Notes: generated from the sequence alone by a model not told the origin. 64,000 bases of DNA from Chryseobacterium vrystaatense (GCF_000737765.1 NZ_JPRI01000012.1:434001-498000); one strand, 5' to 3'; shown: positions 54,453 through 63,643, counted from the stretch's first letter. Numbers and translations: made by a program.

Positions 54453-54478
54453 AAAGAAATTGTGAAAAATACAATAAA

Positions 54479-55057
54479 TTATGTCAGATCAAACTTCATT
54501 AAATCGTCAAGATCTTTTAAAAGAGGGTTTTTCTCGATGAATTTTTCAAACATTTTTCTTTTGGTCATTACTTCGATCTTGAGATTATCGAAGTCCCGCT
54601 GATAATCTATAGCAATAGCATGATTGTGAACCTTTGTTTTGAAATGATTAAAAAACTCTCCAGCGATTTTATCAAATTCTACTTTGGCAGAATCTGAAGG
54701 GTATAAAACTTTAATGGTATTCTCTCCTGATTTTATCAGCTTAAATGCTTTTATCGCATTAAAGATAAAGCCATTTCTTTTTTGAAGCTGTTTGAGCATC
54801 AGATTCCATTCCATTTGCAGGTCGGTATCTGTGAAATGGTTCTGTGGAAGATTTTCTGTTTTTACAACTACGGTCTCTTCCTTTACTTCTTTCTCTTCTC
54901 TATTCAGAAAAGAATTGATGCTGAAGCCTGAAGATACTCCCTGTCGTGATAAAGGTTTTGTAGTTTTTACAGCTGTTTCCTGAACAGCTTCAGTTTGCTG
55001 GATTGGTTTTTCCGGTATGAATTCTTCTTTCTCGGGAGCTTTCGGAAGAATTTTCAC
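54479..55057 (-). CDS. dnaX: DnaX tau-specific C-terminal part (-1 frame)
   Basis: This frame has no plausible own start (first available codon is GTG at 55057) and is open back to the A10 tract at 55107-55098, where it joins the upstream dnaX frame by a -1 shift. The joined protein would be about 565 aa. It holds a Glu/Lys/Pro-rich linker and a C-terminal helical domain (NHFTDTDLQMEWNLMLKQLQKR..., FEKFIEKNPLLKDLDDLMKF) as in tau, which binds the polymerase core and helicase. Confidence 0.85.
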   Translation of the reverse strand: MKILPKAPEKEEFIPEKPIQQTEAVQETAVKTTKPLSRQGVSSGFSINSFLNREEKEVKEETVVVKTENLPQNHFTDTDLQMEWNLMLKQLQKRNGFIFNAIKAFKLIKSGENTIKVLYPSDSAKVEFDKIAGEFFNHFKTKVHNHAIAIDYQRDFDNLKIEVMTKRKMFEKFIEKNPLLKDLDDLMKFDLT

Positions 55058-55089
55058 TTCCTGTTTTTCACTGAGAAAGGGAGCCAGTA

Positions 55090-56175
55090 TTAAGAACTTT
55101 TTTTTTTAGTATCGCCTAAATTAACTGTCAGGGAAGACAGCTGCATCAGTGCAATTTCTACTGTAAGTCTTGGGTTCTTGGAGTTCTTATAATTAATATC
55201 CGCATGGTTGCAAATCTCGACGGCATCAATGAGCTGCTGGGCATTCCATTTCTGGCTTTGCTCTACAAATTTCACTTTCGTCCTCTCCCCGACTTCAATA
55301 AGTTCTATTGTTCTCGCATTCTGAGCCATCATCAGATCTCTGAAATGGTTTCCTAGTCCTGCAATAAAAATATGGGGGTCAAAGCCTTTTTTTACAATTT
55401 CATTAAAAGCAAAAAGTACTTCCGGAATTTTGTTTTCTTTGGCGAGATCCACGATATTAAGATACTGATCGTAATCCAGAATGTTCAGGACTTCGGCAGC
55501 CTTGGCCAGTGTGATATTTTTCTGGGAAAAAGTAGAAAGCCTGTCGAAAATGGAAAGTGCGTCTCTTAATGCACCGTCTGCTTTCTGAGCAATCAGATAG
55601 AGAGCGTCATCTTCGTATTGAATACTTTCTTTTTGAGCGATATTCTTTAGATGTCCCTGAATATCTTCTATTGTTATTCTTTTGAAGTCATAAATCTGAC
55701 ATCGCGATAAAATAGTAGGTATTATTTTATGCTTCTCAGTAGTCGCTAAAATAAAAATCGCGTGAGCTGGTGGTTCTTCAAGTGTTTTAAGAAAAGCGTT
55801 GAATGCTGCAGAGGACAGCATGTGCACCTCATCGATAATATATACTTTATATTTACCTACCTGAGGCGCAAAGCGGACCTGATCTATCAACTCTCTGATA
55901 TCATCTACGGAATTGTTGGACGCTGCATCCAGTTCATAGATATTATAGGCAAAGCCGTCTTCTGAAACTGAACCATCCTTTTCGTTGATCTTTCGGGCCA
56001 GAATTCTGGCACATGTAGTTTTTCCTACACCACGCGGACCACAGAAAAGTAAGGCCTGAGCCAGCTGATTTTCCTCAATCGCATGTTCTAAAGTATCCGT
56101 AATATGGGATTGCCCTACGACAGTGTCAAACTGTTGGGGGCGATATTTTCTTGCAGATACGATAAAATTTTCCAT
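55090..56175 (-). CDS. dnaX: DNA polymerase III subunit gamma (and tau N-terminus)
   Basis: The 361-aa product has RPQQFDTVVGQ, Walker A GPRGVGKTTCARILA, Walker B IIDEVHMLS, EEPPAHAIFILATTE and the sensor SRCQIYDF, i.e. a clamp-loader ATPase. The zinc-binding Cys module normally found in the second half of domain I (CGxC...C) appears absent, leaving a short CARILARKIN segment. It ends KKKSS-stop just after an A10 run, giving the gamma form; a -1 slip at that run extends it into the 54479-55057 frame. Confidence 0.93.
   Translation of the reverse strand: MENFIVSARKYRPQQFDTVVGQSHITDTLEHAIEENQLAQALLFCGPRGVGKTTCARILARKINEKDGSVSEDGFAYNIYELDAASNNSVDDIRELIDQVRFAPQVGKYKVYIIDEVHMLSSAAFNAFLKTLEEPPAHAIFILATTEKHKIIPTILSRCQIYDFKRITIEDIQGHLKNIAQKESIQYEDDALYLIAQKADGALRDALSIFDRLSTFSQKNITLAKAAEVLNILDYDQYLNIVDLAKENKIPEVLFAFNEIVKKGFDPHIFIAGLGNHFRDLMMAQNARTIELIEVGERTKVKFVEQSQKWNAQQLIDAVEICNHADINYKNSKNPRLTVEIALMQLSSLTVNLGDTKKKSS
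55098..55107 (-). promoter_or_regulatory. A10 slippery site in dnaX
   Basis: Ten A residues (minus strand) read as Lys codons five bases before the zero-frame stop TAA. Slippage of the ribosome or RNA polymerase by one base enters the open -1 frame. Confidence 0.75.
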
Positions 56176-56273
56176 TGGTCAAAAATATGAAATATAGTTT
56201 TAATCTGAAAATTAAAAGTTTTCAAATTATCAACAAAAACTTATTTTCGGTAAAATTGGAAAACTTTTAATCA

Positions 56274-56903
56274 TTATTTTTTGATGTACGATAGATCAAT
56301 TAATTCAACAATAGCATCTTCAATAGCTTTTCTTCCTTCTTCACTTTTCAGATCAACACCGCAAAATTTGCTTGCATTGTAACCTGTGTAAAGATTCAGA
56401 TAATAAGCTCCTGAAACAAGTAATGCCATGATAGCCCTTGTTCTCAATGCCTGGTCTCCAAAATAAGGATCGATAATGTTTTCAAACAGGACCTCTCCAG
56501 CTTCTTCTCTCTGCTCTACCAATTTTCTCAGGATCGGCTTACTTTCGGAAAGTTCCCAAAGGATGATCTTCTGAAGTTCCTTATTTTTCTTAAGGCTTTC
56601 AAATTGGGTAAGCACAGCACTCTTACAAAGCTCTTTTCCTCCGTCAGAAAGATCTACTTCTAAAGATTCCTGATTGACTCTGCTCCAATAATCCTGAGAT
56701 CTGATATACTCATCGATAAGCTTATCAGTGCTTCCGAAGTATTCGTAGATCAGTTTTTTATCGAAACCGGCTACCGCAGCAATTTTACTTACTTTTAATC
56801 CGGAGTAACCTTTTACTCTAAGGATTTTACCTACTGCGGCAAGCAGTTTTTGTTTGGTTTTTTCTTTATCCCTAATGGGACCTTGCACTACTTTTCTGGG
56901 CAT
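56274..56903 (-). CDS. TetR/AcrR family transcriptional regulator
   Basis: The 209-aa protein has an N-terminal HTH (KLLAAVGKILRVKGYSGLKVSKIAAVAGFDKKLIYEYFGS) and a helical ligand domain. Its gene follows the acyltransferase gene by 6 bp on the same strand, so it may control lipid synthesis of that operon or another target; the ligand is unknown. Confidence 0.9.
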   Translation of the reverse strand: MPRKVVQGPIRDKEKTKQKLLAAVGKILRVKGYSGLKVSKIAAVAGFDKKLIYEYFGSTDKLIDEYIRSQDYWSRVNQESLEVDLSDGGKELCKSAVLTQFESLKKNKELQKIILWELSESKPILRKLVEQREEAGEVLFENIIDPYFGDQALRTRAIMALLVSGAYYLNLYTGYNASKFCGVDLKSEEGRKAIEDAIVELIDLSYIKK

Positions 56904-56909
56904 AATTTA

Positions 56910-58166
56910 TTATTTTTTTGCAATATGCAATTTTGTATTGATATCTTCAAATATATTTAAAGTTTTATCCAAATGCTCCTTCTCATGTCTTGCTGTAACA
57001 CTCATCCTGATACGGGCATCTTTTCTGGATACAGCAGGATATATGATAGGGTTTGTATAAATTCCGTTTTCCATCAGTAATCTTCCGACATCCCCGGTAA
57101 TATGAGGATCTCCGATCTTCACAGGAACAATCGCCGAACAGGTAATTCCTGTATCCAGTCCCAGATCATCAAGTCCTTTCTTGAAATAGTTGATGTTTTT
57201 CCAAAGCTTTTCTCTCCAAACCGGCTCTTCATCTATTAAGTCAATAGCTTTAATAACCCCTGCTGAAGAAGGTGGCGCCGTTGCTGAAAAGATTTGCTGA
57301 CGGGATTGGAATTTAAGAAATGTTGCGATTCTTTTATCTGCAATAACATATCCGCCAAGATTACCGAAAGTTTTACTGAAAGTCCCTGTCATTATGTCCA
57401 CTTTACTAAGCAAATCTGTCTGTTCTAAGGTTCCTCTTCCTGTTTCTCCCAACACTCCTATCCCGTGAACATCATCTACCATTAGAAAAGCATTATACTT
57501 CTTAACAAGGTCATAGATCTCTCTGGTATGCGAAATATCACCATCCTGGGAATACACTCCATCGATTACAACTAGTTTTGTACGGTACTGACTCTCTGAT
57601 GTCTTCAAAATGTGTTCCAAATGTTCCAAATTATTGTGTTGAAACGTTTTTTTATTGGTATAAGCACATCCTTCATGTACGCTGGCATGTACAGCCATGT
57701 CTAAAATAGCTAAATCTTCCAATTTCATCAGGCATTGCAGCATGGCACTGTTGGCAGTATATCCAGTAGTAAAAACTACGGCCTCATCACCGTCTCTTCC
57801 AAAAAAGTTGGCAATTCTTTTTTCCAACCGGTCATGATAATCAAAATATCCACCGATAAGGGGCGTTGCACCTGTACCGGTTCCATATTTTTCTATTCCT
57901 TCAATAGCAGCCTGCTTTACTTTTGGGTGCTGCGTAAATCCTAAATAATCACTGGATACAAAACTCACGTATTCTCTGTTCTGATCTGCGATTTTCACAT
58001 TCAATGTTGCGTTGGTTCCTGAAGTGTTTCTCAGTCTGTAGTGTAAGCGTCCGTTGGATTTCATATAATCCAGAAAATCGCTGAAAATCTCTGCTCTCTC
58101 AAGCATGTTGTGATCTGGAATATTCTCAAAATCTTTAAATGTTGCTGTTGTAAAATCGATACTCAT
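56910..58166 (-). CDS. Alpha-oxoamine synthase: serine palmitoyltransferase or cysteate acyltransferase
   Basis: The 418-aa PLP enzyme shows SSDYLGFTQHP, GTGATPLIGGYFDYH, TTGYTANSA, DDVHGIGVLG, the PLP-lysine motif GTFSKTFGNLGG and SATAPPSSA. It belongs to the alpha-oxoamine synthase group. In Bacteroidota such enzymes start sphingolipid synthesis (serine) or sulfonolipid/capnine synthesis (cysteate). Chryseobacterium is known for sulfonolipids, so either is possible; residues do not decide it here. Confidence 0.88.
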   Translation of the reverse strand: MSIDFTTATFKDFENIPDHNMLERAEIFSDFLDYMKSNGRLHYRLRNTSGTNATLNVKIADQNREYVSFVSSDYLGFTQHPKVKQAAIEGIEKYGTGTGATPLIGGYFDYHDRLEKRIANFFGRDGDEAVVFTTGYTANSAMLQCLMKLEDLAILDMAVHASVHEGCAYTNKKTFQHNNLEHLEHILKTSESQYRTKLVVIDGVYSQDGDISHTREIYDLVKKYNAFLMVDDVHGIGVLGETGRGTLEQTDLLSKVDIMTGTFSKTFGNLGGYVIADKRIATFLKFQSRQQIFSATAPPSSAGVIKAIDLIDEEPVWREKLWKNINYFKKGLDDLGLDTGITCSAIVPVKIGDPHITGDVGRLLMENGIYTNPIIYPAVSRKDARIRMSVTARHEKEHLDKTLNIFEDINTKLHIAKK

Positions 58167-58218
58167 CCTTAAGTTGTTAGTTGTTAATGTTAGTTGTTAT
58201 GTTAATTGTTTGAAGAAA

Positions 58219-58226
58219 CAAATATA
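58219..58226 (-). promoter_or_regulatory. Flavobacterial -7 box for acyltransferase/TetR operon
   Basis: TATATTTG on the minus strand, 52 bp before the ATG at 58166; no well-spaced TTG. The rest of 58227-58584 is AT-rich and without a gene. Confidence 0.45.
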
Positions 58227-58584
58227 TAATTATTAAAGCTTGCGGAATCTTCCTATTATATTAAATATTATACATGATATAAGAACTTTAACCTTATGAT
58301 CTGACAGTCAAACTATTTCTAAGATCGTCGGATCAATTATAAGTTTTTAACAGTTGATTAGTTTTTTAGTGAATCTAAATTTAACAAAAAAAAGGCAACA
58401 ATAAATCACTATCTATAAATAAATCACAAAAAAAAGACAAATGTTTACACAATTGCCTCATTTCTAAAATATTATTTTTTGCTTTTATTTTCGAATATGT
58501 TAATTTTTCTTAAAGCCTAAAGTCCCAAATTGGGATTTGCATCACTTTTTTAATCTCCTTTTTACAAACTCAGCTGTTTTTTGA

Positions 58585-58941
58585 TTATTCCTGTCTGCTG
58601 TTCTTTCTAAATTCTCCAGGTGTAATTCCTGTTATTTTTTTAAAGAATTTAGAAAAGTTTGAAGGATCATAGGTAAAAACTCTTGCAATCTCTGCAATCG
58701 ACTGATCGGAGTTTGCAATTCTGATTTTAGCTTCATTGATAATTTTCTCATCATAGAAGTGACACGGATGCTGTCCCTTCTCTTTTTTCACAGTATCTGT
58801 AAGGTGTTTGTGGGAAACGGCAAGCTGTCCGGCAATTTCATTGAGCTCCATAAATTCAGGAACCGTGCCGGAAAGCACATCATCAATATGTTTTTCGAGA
58901 AAAGCAAAATACTGGCTGGTGATCTCTTTACTTCTTTTCAT
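58585..58941 (-). CDS. Short AraC-type HTH regulator
   Basis: The 118-aa protein is little more than the AraC DNA-binding domain: VSHKHLTDTVKKEKGQHP for the first HTH and SIAEIARVFTYDPSNFSKFFKKITGITPGEFRK for the second. No ligand domain is present. It may sense through a partner or act constitutively. Confidence 0.88.
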   Translation of the reverse strand: MKRSKEITSQYFAFLEKHIDDVLSGTVPEFMELNEIAGQLAVSHKHLTDTVKKEKGQHPCHFYDEKIINEAKIRIANSDQSIAEIARVFTYDPSNFSKFFKKITGITPGEFRKNSRQE

Positions 58942-59051
58942 GGATGGTCATCATTGGTTAACAGGAAAAATTCAATCTATAAAAGTAAAGATATGAATAT
59001 AAAAAACACGGTGAAGTTTTCGGAGGTTCACAATCAAACCGCCTTCATTCT

Positions 59052-59795
59052 TTAATAAAAACTATCTTTAAATGCCTGTACAGAATTTTTCACTTTGAGT
59101 TTTTCAAGGATATTCTGACGGTGACGGCTCACTGTATTGACACTTATAGAAAGAAATCCTGCGATTTCTTTGCTGGCGTATCCTTCCCCTATATATTTTA
59201 ATACCTCCAGTTCTCTTTTGGAAAGAATATTCTGATAATCCAGTTTATCTTTTACAATAACCTCTCCTTTAATCATATTAATGATCATAAAATCAGAAAT
59301 GAGGAGTTGCGTCTGATTCAGTCCGGTATGATAAAGACAGAATGCAAATCTCAATTTCCCATTATCCGGGGAGTAGATATAGAACATACGGTGCTTTACC
59401 AGTCTGTAATTGTCATTCTTGTCTTTCATTCTGATTTTTGAAAGAACGCAATATTCTGATCTAAGCTCCTTATCCATCGAATCCATAAGTTCGTAAAATC
59501 TGAGTTCATGGATGTATTTTTTGAGCCGGTCTTCCGGATGTATTTTTTTTATGATCTCATCTTCCCAGATGGAGTTAATCTCTGCAGGATTTTCTACTGT
59601 ACTCAGTCCCAGTTCAATTGCTGCGTTAGATTTGTAAACATAGCTTTTGTCTTCCTGCATATCACTTAAGACCGATACAGCGCCTTCCATCTGAGCATAC
59701 ACCAATGCTCTCTGCTTGTATATTTCTACGTCAAGCCTGCATCGTTGGTCTGTTGTATCCAGAAGTCTGCTATTCAGTTTTTCTATAATCTCCAT
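59052..59795 (-). CDS. PAS-like/LuxR-type HTH transcriptional regulator
   Basis: The 247-aa protein has a PAS-like N-terminal sensor (about residues 30-170) and a C-terminal LuxR HTH (LSKRELEVLKYIGEGYASKEIAGFLSISVNTVSRH). No receiver domain or Asp is present, so it is not a classic response regulator. It is divergent from the DUF1349 gene 82 bp away. Confidence 0.87.
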   Translation of the reverse strand: MEIIEKLNSRLLDTTDQRCRLDVEIYKQRALVYAQMEGAVSVLSDMQEDKSYVYKSNAAIELGLSTVENPAEINSIWEDEIIKKIHPEDRLKKYIHELRFYELMDSMDKELRSEYCVLSKIRMKDKNDNYRLVKHRMFYIYSPDNGKLRFAFCLYHTGLNQTQLLISDFMIINMIKGEVIVKDKLDYQNILSKRELEVLKYIGEGYASKEIAGFLSISVNTVSRHRQNILEKLKVKNSVQAFKDSFY

Positions 59796-59877
59796 AAATG
59801 GTTATTTATCAGTATTGTCATCATAAGCGTTTAATTATACTTTTGCTAAAATAATCATTTACGCCCAGCTAAAGAGA

Positions 59878-60525
59878 ATGAAGAGATTGGTTTTAAGCTT
59901 CTGTGCTATTTTATTTGTTCAGAAGACCTTTGCACAGACATTGGAAAAGATGAACTGGTTCAATGAACCTGAAAAGTGGGAGATCAAAAACAACAGTTTA
60001 TCGATGTCTGTAACTCCACAAAGTGACTACTGGAGAATTTCCCATTACGGATTTACGGTGGATGATGCTCCTTTTTATTATACGACGTACGGAGGAGAAT
60101 TTGAAGCCAAAGTAAAGATTAGCGGAAATTACAAGGCCAGATTTGACCAAATGGGGCTCATGCTGAGAACAGACAAGGAAAATTACATAAAGGCAGGCAT
60201 CGAATTCGTAGACGGGAAATATAACCTCAGTACGGTGGTCACTCATGGAACCAGTGACTGGAGTGTTATTACACTGGACAAAACACCCTCCGAGGTCTGG
60301 ATCAAAGCAGTGAGGAGACTTGATGCTGTAGAAGTATTCTATTCTTTTGATGACAAAAACTATACGATGATGCGCAATGCCTATCTTCAGGACAATACTC
60401 CTGTAATGGTAGGACTAATGGCTGCGTGTCCGGACGGAAAAGGCTTTACGGCAGTATTTGAAGGATTCAAAGTAAAGCATCTTCCCGATCAGCGCAGGCT
60501 GAAATGGCTTGAAGCCAACCAATAA
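59878..60525 (+). CDS. DUF1349 family secreted protein
   Basis: The 215-aa protein has a signal peptide (ending KTFAQ) and a concanavalin-like jelly roll with WFNEPEKWEIKNNSL, YGGEFEAKVKISG, LMLRTDKENYIKAGIEFVDG and GKGFTAVFEGFKV. DUF1349 proteins are thought to bind carbohydrates; function is unproven. Confidence 0.9.
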   Translation: MKRLVLSFCAILFVQKTFAQTLEKMNWFNEPEKWEIKNNSLSMSVTPQSDYWRISHYGFTVDDAPFYYTTYGGEFEAKVKISGNYKARFDQMGLMLRTDKENYIKAGIEFVDGKYNLSTVVTHGTSDWSVITLDKTPSEVWIKAVRRLDAVEVFYSFDDKNYTMMRNAYLQDNTPVMVGLMAACPDGKGFTAVFEGFKVKHLPDQRRLKWLEANQ

Positions 60526-60564
60526 CGATTGAATTACATTCAATATACAGTCAATTTTTATTCG

Positions 60565-60592
60565 CCTCCCTTTTTTGGGGAGGTTTTTGTTT
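60565..60592 (+). terminator. Terminator after DUF1349 gene
   Basis: CCTCCC-loop-GGGAGG followed by TTTTTGTTTTT. Confidence 0.85.
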
Positions 60593-60620
60593 TTAACTTA
60601 ATTTCAATGACTGGATGGAC

Positions 60621-60652
60621 GACAAAAATAAAAGATCCCGTGAGAGACCTTT
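60621..60652 (-). terminator. Minus-strand terminator left behind a gene relic
   Basis: On the minus strand AAAGGTCTC-tcac-GGGATCTTT (two G-U pairs) is followed by TATTTTTG; it directly follows the stop codon of the 60653 relic. Confidence 0.6.
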
Positions 60653-60828
60653 TTATTTCCAGCCAAAACCGTATGTGTTTTTAGAACCAAAATATACCCT
60701 CTTAAGCATCATAATCTTATCTCGAAAGCATCAGGAGCATTTTGCAAAAATACGGGCAATGGCTGAGTAACAGAAAAATTATATGTAGAATAAAGAAGTG
60801 ATGCTTGTACAATTTTTACTACAAAAAA
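60653..60828 (-). pseudogene. Frameshifted gene relic with intact terminator
   Basis: On the minus strand about 40 codons (FFVVKIVQASLLYSTYNFS..., APDAFEIRL) run into a stop, and the neighbouring frame continues MMLKRVYFGSKNTYGFGWK to TAA at 60653. A terminator follows at once. The remaining gap to 61235 is AT-rich and non-coding. Family unknown. Confidence 0.35.
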
Positions 60829-61073
60829 TCATGTATTTGTCATTTAAATTTCAGAAAAACACTAGGATCAGCATTTTTTTAAACTGTCGATTCGAAGTAA
60901 AATGCCTTAAAATGATACGGAAGTAAAAATCAGAGAACAATATTTCACCGTTTGTGGAAATTTTATTAAAAAAAATATGTTTTTTTCACTTTTTACATAA
61001 GTTAAAATTCGTATCAAATATGTATCAGGATAACAATTTATGCGTATAAAATCACTAATTTTACAGCTTAAAC

Positions 61074-61081
61074 TAAATTTG
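61074..61081 (+). promoter_or_regulatory. Candidate -7 box before the small secreted protein
   Basis: TAAATTTG, 155 bp upstream of the ATG at 61236; no matching upstream TTG. Confidence 0.3.
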
Positions 61082-61235
61082 TTTAACTCAAAAACACAAA
61101 ACACAGAATTATATAATGAAAAAACATTGCATTCAGCTATTCCCAAAACTTAAAAAAACTTCAGATTGTACAATGACTATTATTAATAAATTTCGGCCCT
61201 AATCAAGCAGAAAAACATAGATCATTTATGCATTT

Positions 61236-61496
61236 ATGAAGACCTGGACCTTGTTTTATGTAATTTTGTTTTTGAACACTTACGGACAATGTCATCCTTC
61301 CATGTGTTGTACAGTTGACAACGGATTCCCGCCATACAAAAGCGCGTTCATCCCTGTCATGGAATTGTACAGCCCTATATCCAGATCCTCTGATCTCATT
61401 AAAAAAAATAAAAAACTAATTATAATAACCGCCGATACTGGAGCAGAAACGTCTGCCAAGCTCATTTCAGGACCGATCTTCCCCAGCTATCTTTGA
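61236..61496 (+). CDS. Small secreted Cys-containing hypothetical protein
   Basis: An 86-aa protein with a signal-like start (MKTWTLFYVILFLNTYGQ) and then CHPSMCC in the first mature residues. No family is recognised. It ends 26 bp before the response regulator, so the two may be co-transcribed. It could also be a chance frame, hence the modest confidence. Confidence 0.45.
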   Translation: MKTWTLFYVILFLNTYGQCHPSMCCTVDNGFPPYKSAFIPVMELYSPISRSSDLIKKNKKLIIITADTGAETSAKLISGPIFPSYL

Positions 61497-61522
61497 AAAC
61501 TACTCTTATTAAAGTCAATTTT

Positions 61523-62134
61523 ATGAATGAACGAATCTTAATCGCTGATGATCACTATGTAGTACGAGCAGGAACTGCTTTAGTGTTAGAGTCCGCTTAT
61601 CCACAGCTTAGTATAGATTTTGCAGAAAATTATGAGCAGGTGCAGAACCATCTGGGCCGCTGTCATTATGACTTGCTTCTACTGGATATTGATATGCCGG
61701 GAACTCAGTATAAGAAAATGATCCCTGAACTGAAAAGTATTCAGGAAGACCTGAAAATCCTTGTATTCTCAGGGTATGATAAGGATGTAGCCATACAGTA
61801 TATCCGGGAAGGAGCTGAAGGCTACCTCAGTAAACAGAGCAGTGAAGAAGAAATCAGAGCCGCTGTAAAATCAGTGATTGAAAAAGGATATTATTATCCT
61901 GCAGAACTGATCGGGCTCATTATACAGAATAAAAAAAGCAACCCAGCAGAAAAGCTTTCTTCACGCGAATATGAAATCTTTAAGTTGCTGGCTAACGGAA
62001 GTGGAAATCTTGAAATAGGAAATAAGCTGGACATCCAAATGTCTACCGTAAGCACCTACAAAAAGAGAATTTTTAAAAAACTGAACATCAGCAACATTGC
62101 AGAACTGATCAAGGTACATGAAATGATGCATTAA
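61523..62134 (+). CDS. LuxR/NarL-type response regulator
   Basis: Starting at MNERILIADDHYVVRAG gives 203 aa: a receiver domain with the phospho-acceptor Asp in LLLDIDMPG and the switch Lys near YLSKQSS, then a LuxR HTH (LSSREYEIFKLLANGSGNLEIGNKLDIQMSTVSTYKKRI). The cognate histidine kinase is not adjacent. Confidence 0.93.
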   Translation: MNERILIADDHYVVRAGTALVLESAYPQLSIDFAENYEQVQNHLGRCHYDLLLLDIDMPGTQYKKMIPELKSIQEDLKILVFSGYDKDVAIQYIREGAEGYLSKQSSEEEIRAAVKSVIEKGYYYPAELIGLIIQNKKSNPAEKLSSREYEIFKLLANGSGNLEIGNKLDIQMSTVSTYKKRIFKKLNISNIAELIKVHEMMH

Positions 62135-62154
62135 CGCAGCAGGAATTCAACAGT

Positions 62155-62197
62155 AAAAAAAATTGGGACCGGAATGTCTTGTTAAAAATCCGGTCCC
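62155..62197 (-). terminator. Minus-strand terminator downstream of a gene relic
   Basis: On the minus strand GGGACCGG-17-nt loop-CCGGTCCC is followed by AATTTTTTTT. No intact minus-strand gene precedes it; it fits the relic at 62229. Confidence 0.65.
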
Positions 62198-62228
62198 GGT
62201 ACAAAGATACTTGTGATTTTACATGCCA

Positions 62229-62375
62229 CTACGTTTGAGGTATGGATGCAGAGTTATTGGCAAAGACGCTTTCATTATGCCACAGTAACCGATGCATTTG
62301 CTCTGATTTCCATTGCGTCAGCGATCGGTTTTACCAATAAACCTGATTGAATAAAGCATTTTCAGGATTGAAAAA
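62229..62375 (-). pseudogene. Frameshifted gene relic
   Basis: On the minus strand three abutting frames read as protein: NPENALFNQ, then QSGLLVKPIADAMEIRANASV, then HNESVFANNSASIPQT with a stop at 62229-62231, 32 bp before the terminator. No start codon remains. The rest of the 306-bp gap holds nothing else. Confidence 0.45.
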
Positions 62376-62440
62376 ATATCAGGAACTTTACAGAACGTAA
62401 ATTTCTGTAAAAACCTCCGTGTTTTTAATTGTACAAAATC

Positions 62441-63643
62441 ATGAATCTATCTGAAAAAGCAGAAAAAGGAAGCACCCGTTTCCGATATATAAAACTTTGT
62501 ATCTTCTTTTCGGGACTTTCTGTCTTTGCACAGCTTTATCTTTTTCAACCCATGCTGCCCACTGTTGCAGAATATTTTAAAACAACTGCAGGAGACAGTT
62601 CTCTTCTAGTATCTTCCTCTACCATAGGCATGGCAGCAGGTTTGCTGTTCTTTGCCTTTAAAGCAGACAGTTATTCAAGGAAAAAACTGATGACCTTTTC
62701 TCTGCTCTCCTCTGCATTGCTTACCCTGTTGTCTGCATGGATCCCAAGTCTGAGCATTCTTATTGCCGCCGGTGTTATAAAAGGCTTTGTGGTATCGGGG
62801 GTTTCTGCAGTTGCCCTTGCCTATCTTACGGAAGAAGTTCACATTTCCGTCGTAGGGCTCGCCATCAGTATGTATCTCAGCGGTAATACAATCGGTGGAA
62901 TGAGCGGGAGGATCCTGGCCACTATTCTGGCAGGAGAATTCGGATGGCGCAATGCAGTTCTTATCATAGGTTTACAGAGTCTTTTGCTGGGACTTGTTTT
63001 CTGGAAACTGTTCCCCGAGTCCAAATTCTTCAATCCGCAAAAAACAGATTATTCTCTGAAAGTAAAGCAGATGAGAAAATTTTTTACAGATCCCTATTTG
63101 CTTCGCCTGTATGGTATTGCAGCTCTTCTGATGGGAACCTTCGTAAGCGTATATAATTATTTAACATTCAGACTGGAAGCTAAACCTTTTTCGCTTAGTC
63201 ATTTTGTGATCGCTTTTATATTTTTAATGTACATTTTCGGGGTATTTGGTACAATGATTACAAGCAGGCTCTCCACAAGATTCAGCCGAAATCTGATTCT
63301 CAAAAGTTCAGTGGTTTTCATGCTTTCAGGTACAGCACTGCTGCTGTCGGAGAATATTTATGTGGTCATCTTTGGTTTGGGACTGTTTACTCTGGCTTTT
63401 TTTGCAGCCCACACCATGGCAAGCCAAATGACCGCACTGCATGCCAAACAGGGTAAATCTTCGGCAACATCTATTTACTGGCTCTTTTATTATTTCGGAT
63501 CCAGTATTCTGGGCAGTGGTACAGGTTATATTCTGCACGCATTTTCGTGGAATATTTTTATAACCATCCTGCTGTTTTCGGTTGCTATTTCATTTATACT
63601 CGCTTCGGCCAACAAGGATTTAAAGGAAATTAAAATGTCTTAA
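62441..63643 (+). CDS. MFS transporter (YnfM-like exporter type)
   Basis: I start at the ATG at 62441 (400 aa) instead of an upstream TTG. About 12 hydrophobic helices are visible, with the loop motif KADSYSRKKL after helix 2 and LSGNTIGGMSGR in the middle. The pattern resembles YnfM-type drug or arabinose-efflux MFS proteins. Substrate is unknown. Confidence 0.9.
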   Translation: MNLSEKAEKGSTRFRYIKLCIFFSGLSVFAQLYLFQPMLPTVAEYFKTTAGDSSLLVSSSTIGMAAGLLFFAFKADSYSRKKLMTFSLLSSALLTLLSAWIPSLSILIAAGVIKGFVVSGVSAVALAYLTEEVHISVVGLAISMYLSGNTIGGMSGRILATILAGEFGWRNAVLIIGLQSLLLGLVFWKLFPESKFFNPQKTDYSLKVKQMRKFFTDPYLLRLYGIAALLMGTFVSVYNYLTFRLEAKPFSLSHFVIAFIFLMYIFGVFGTMITSRLSTRFSRNLILKSSVVFMLSGTALLLSENIYVVIFGLGLFTLAFFAAHTMASQMTALHAKQGKSSATSIYWLFYYFGSSILGSGTGYILHAFSWNIFITILLFSVAISFILASANKDLKEIKMS

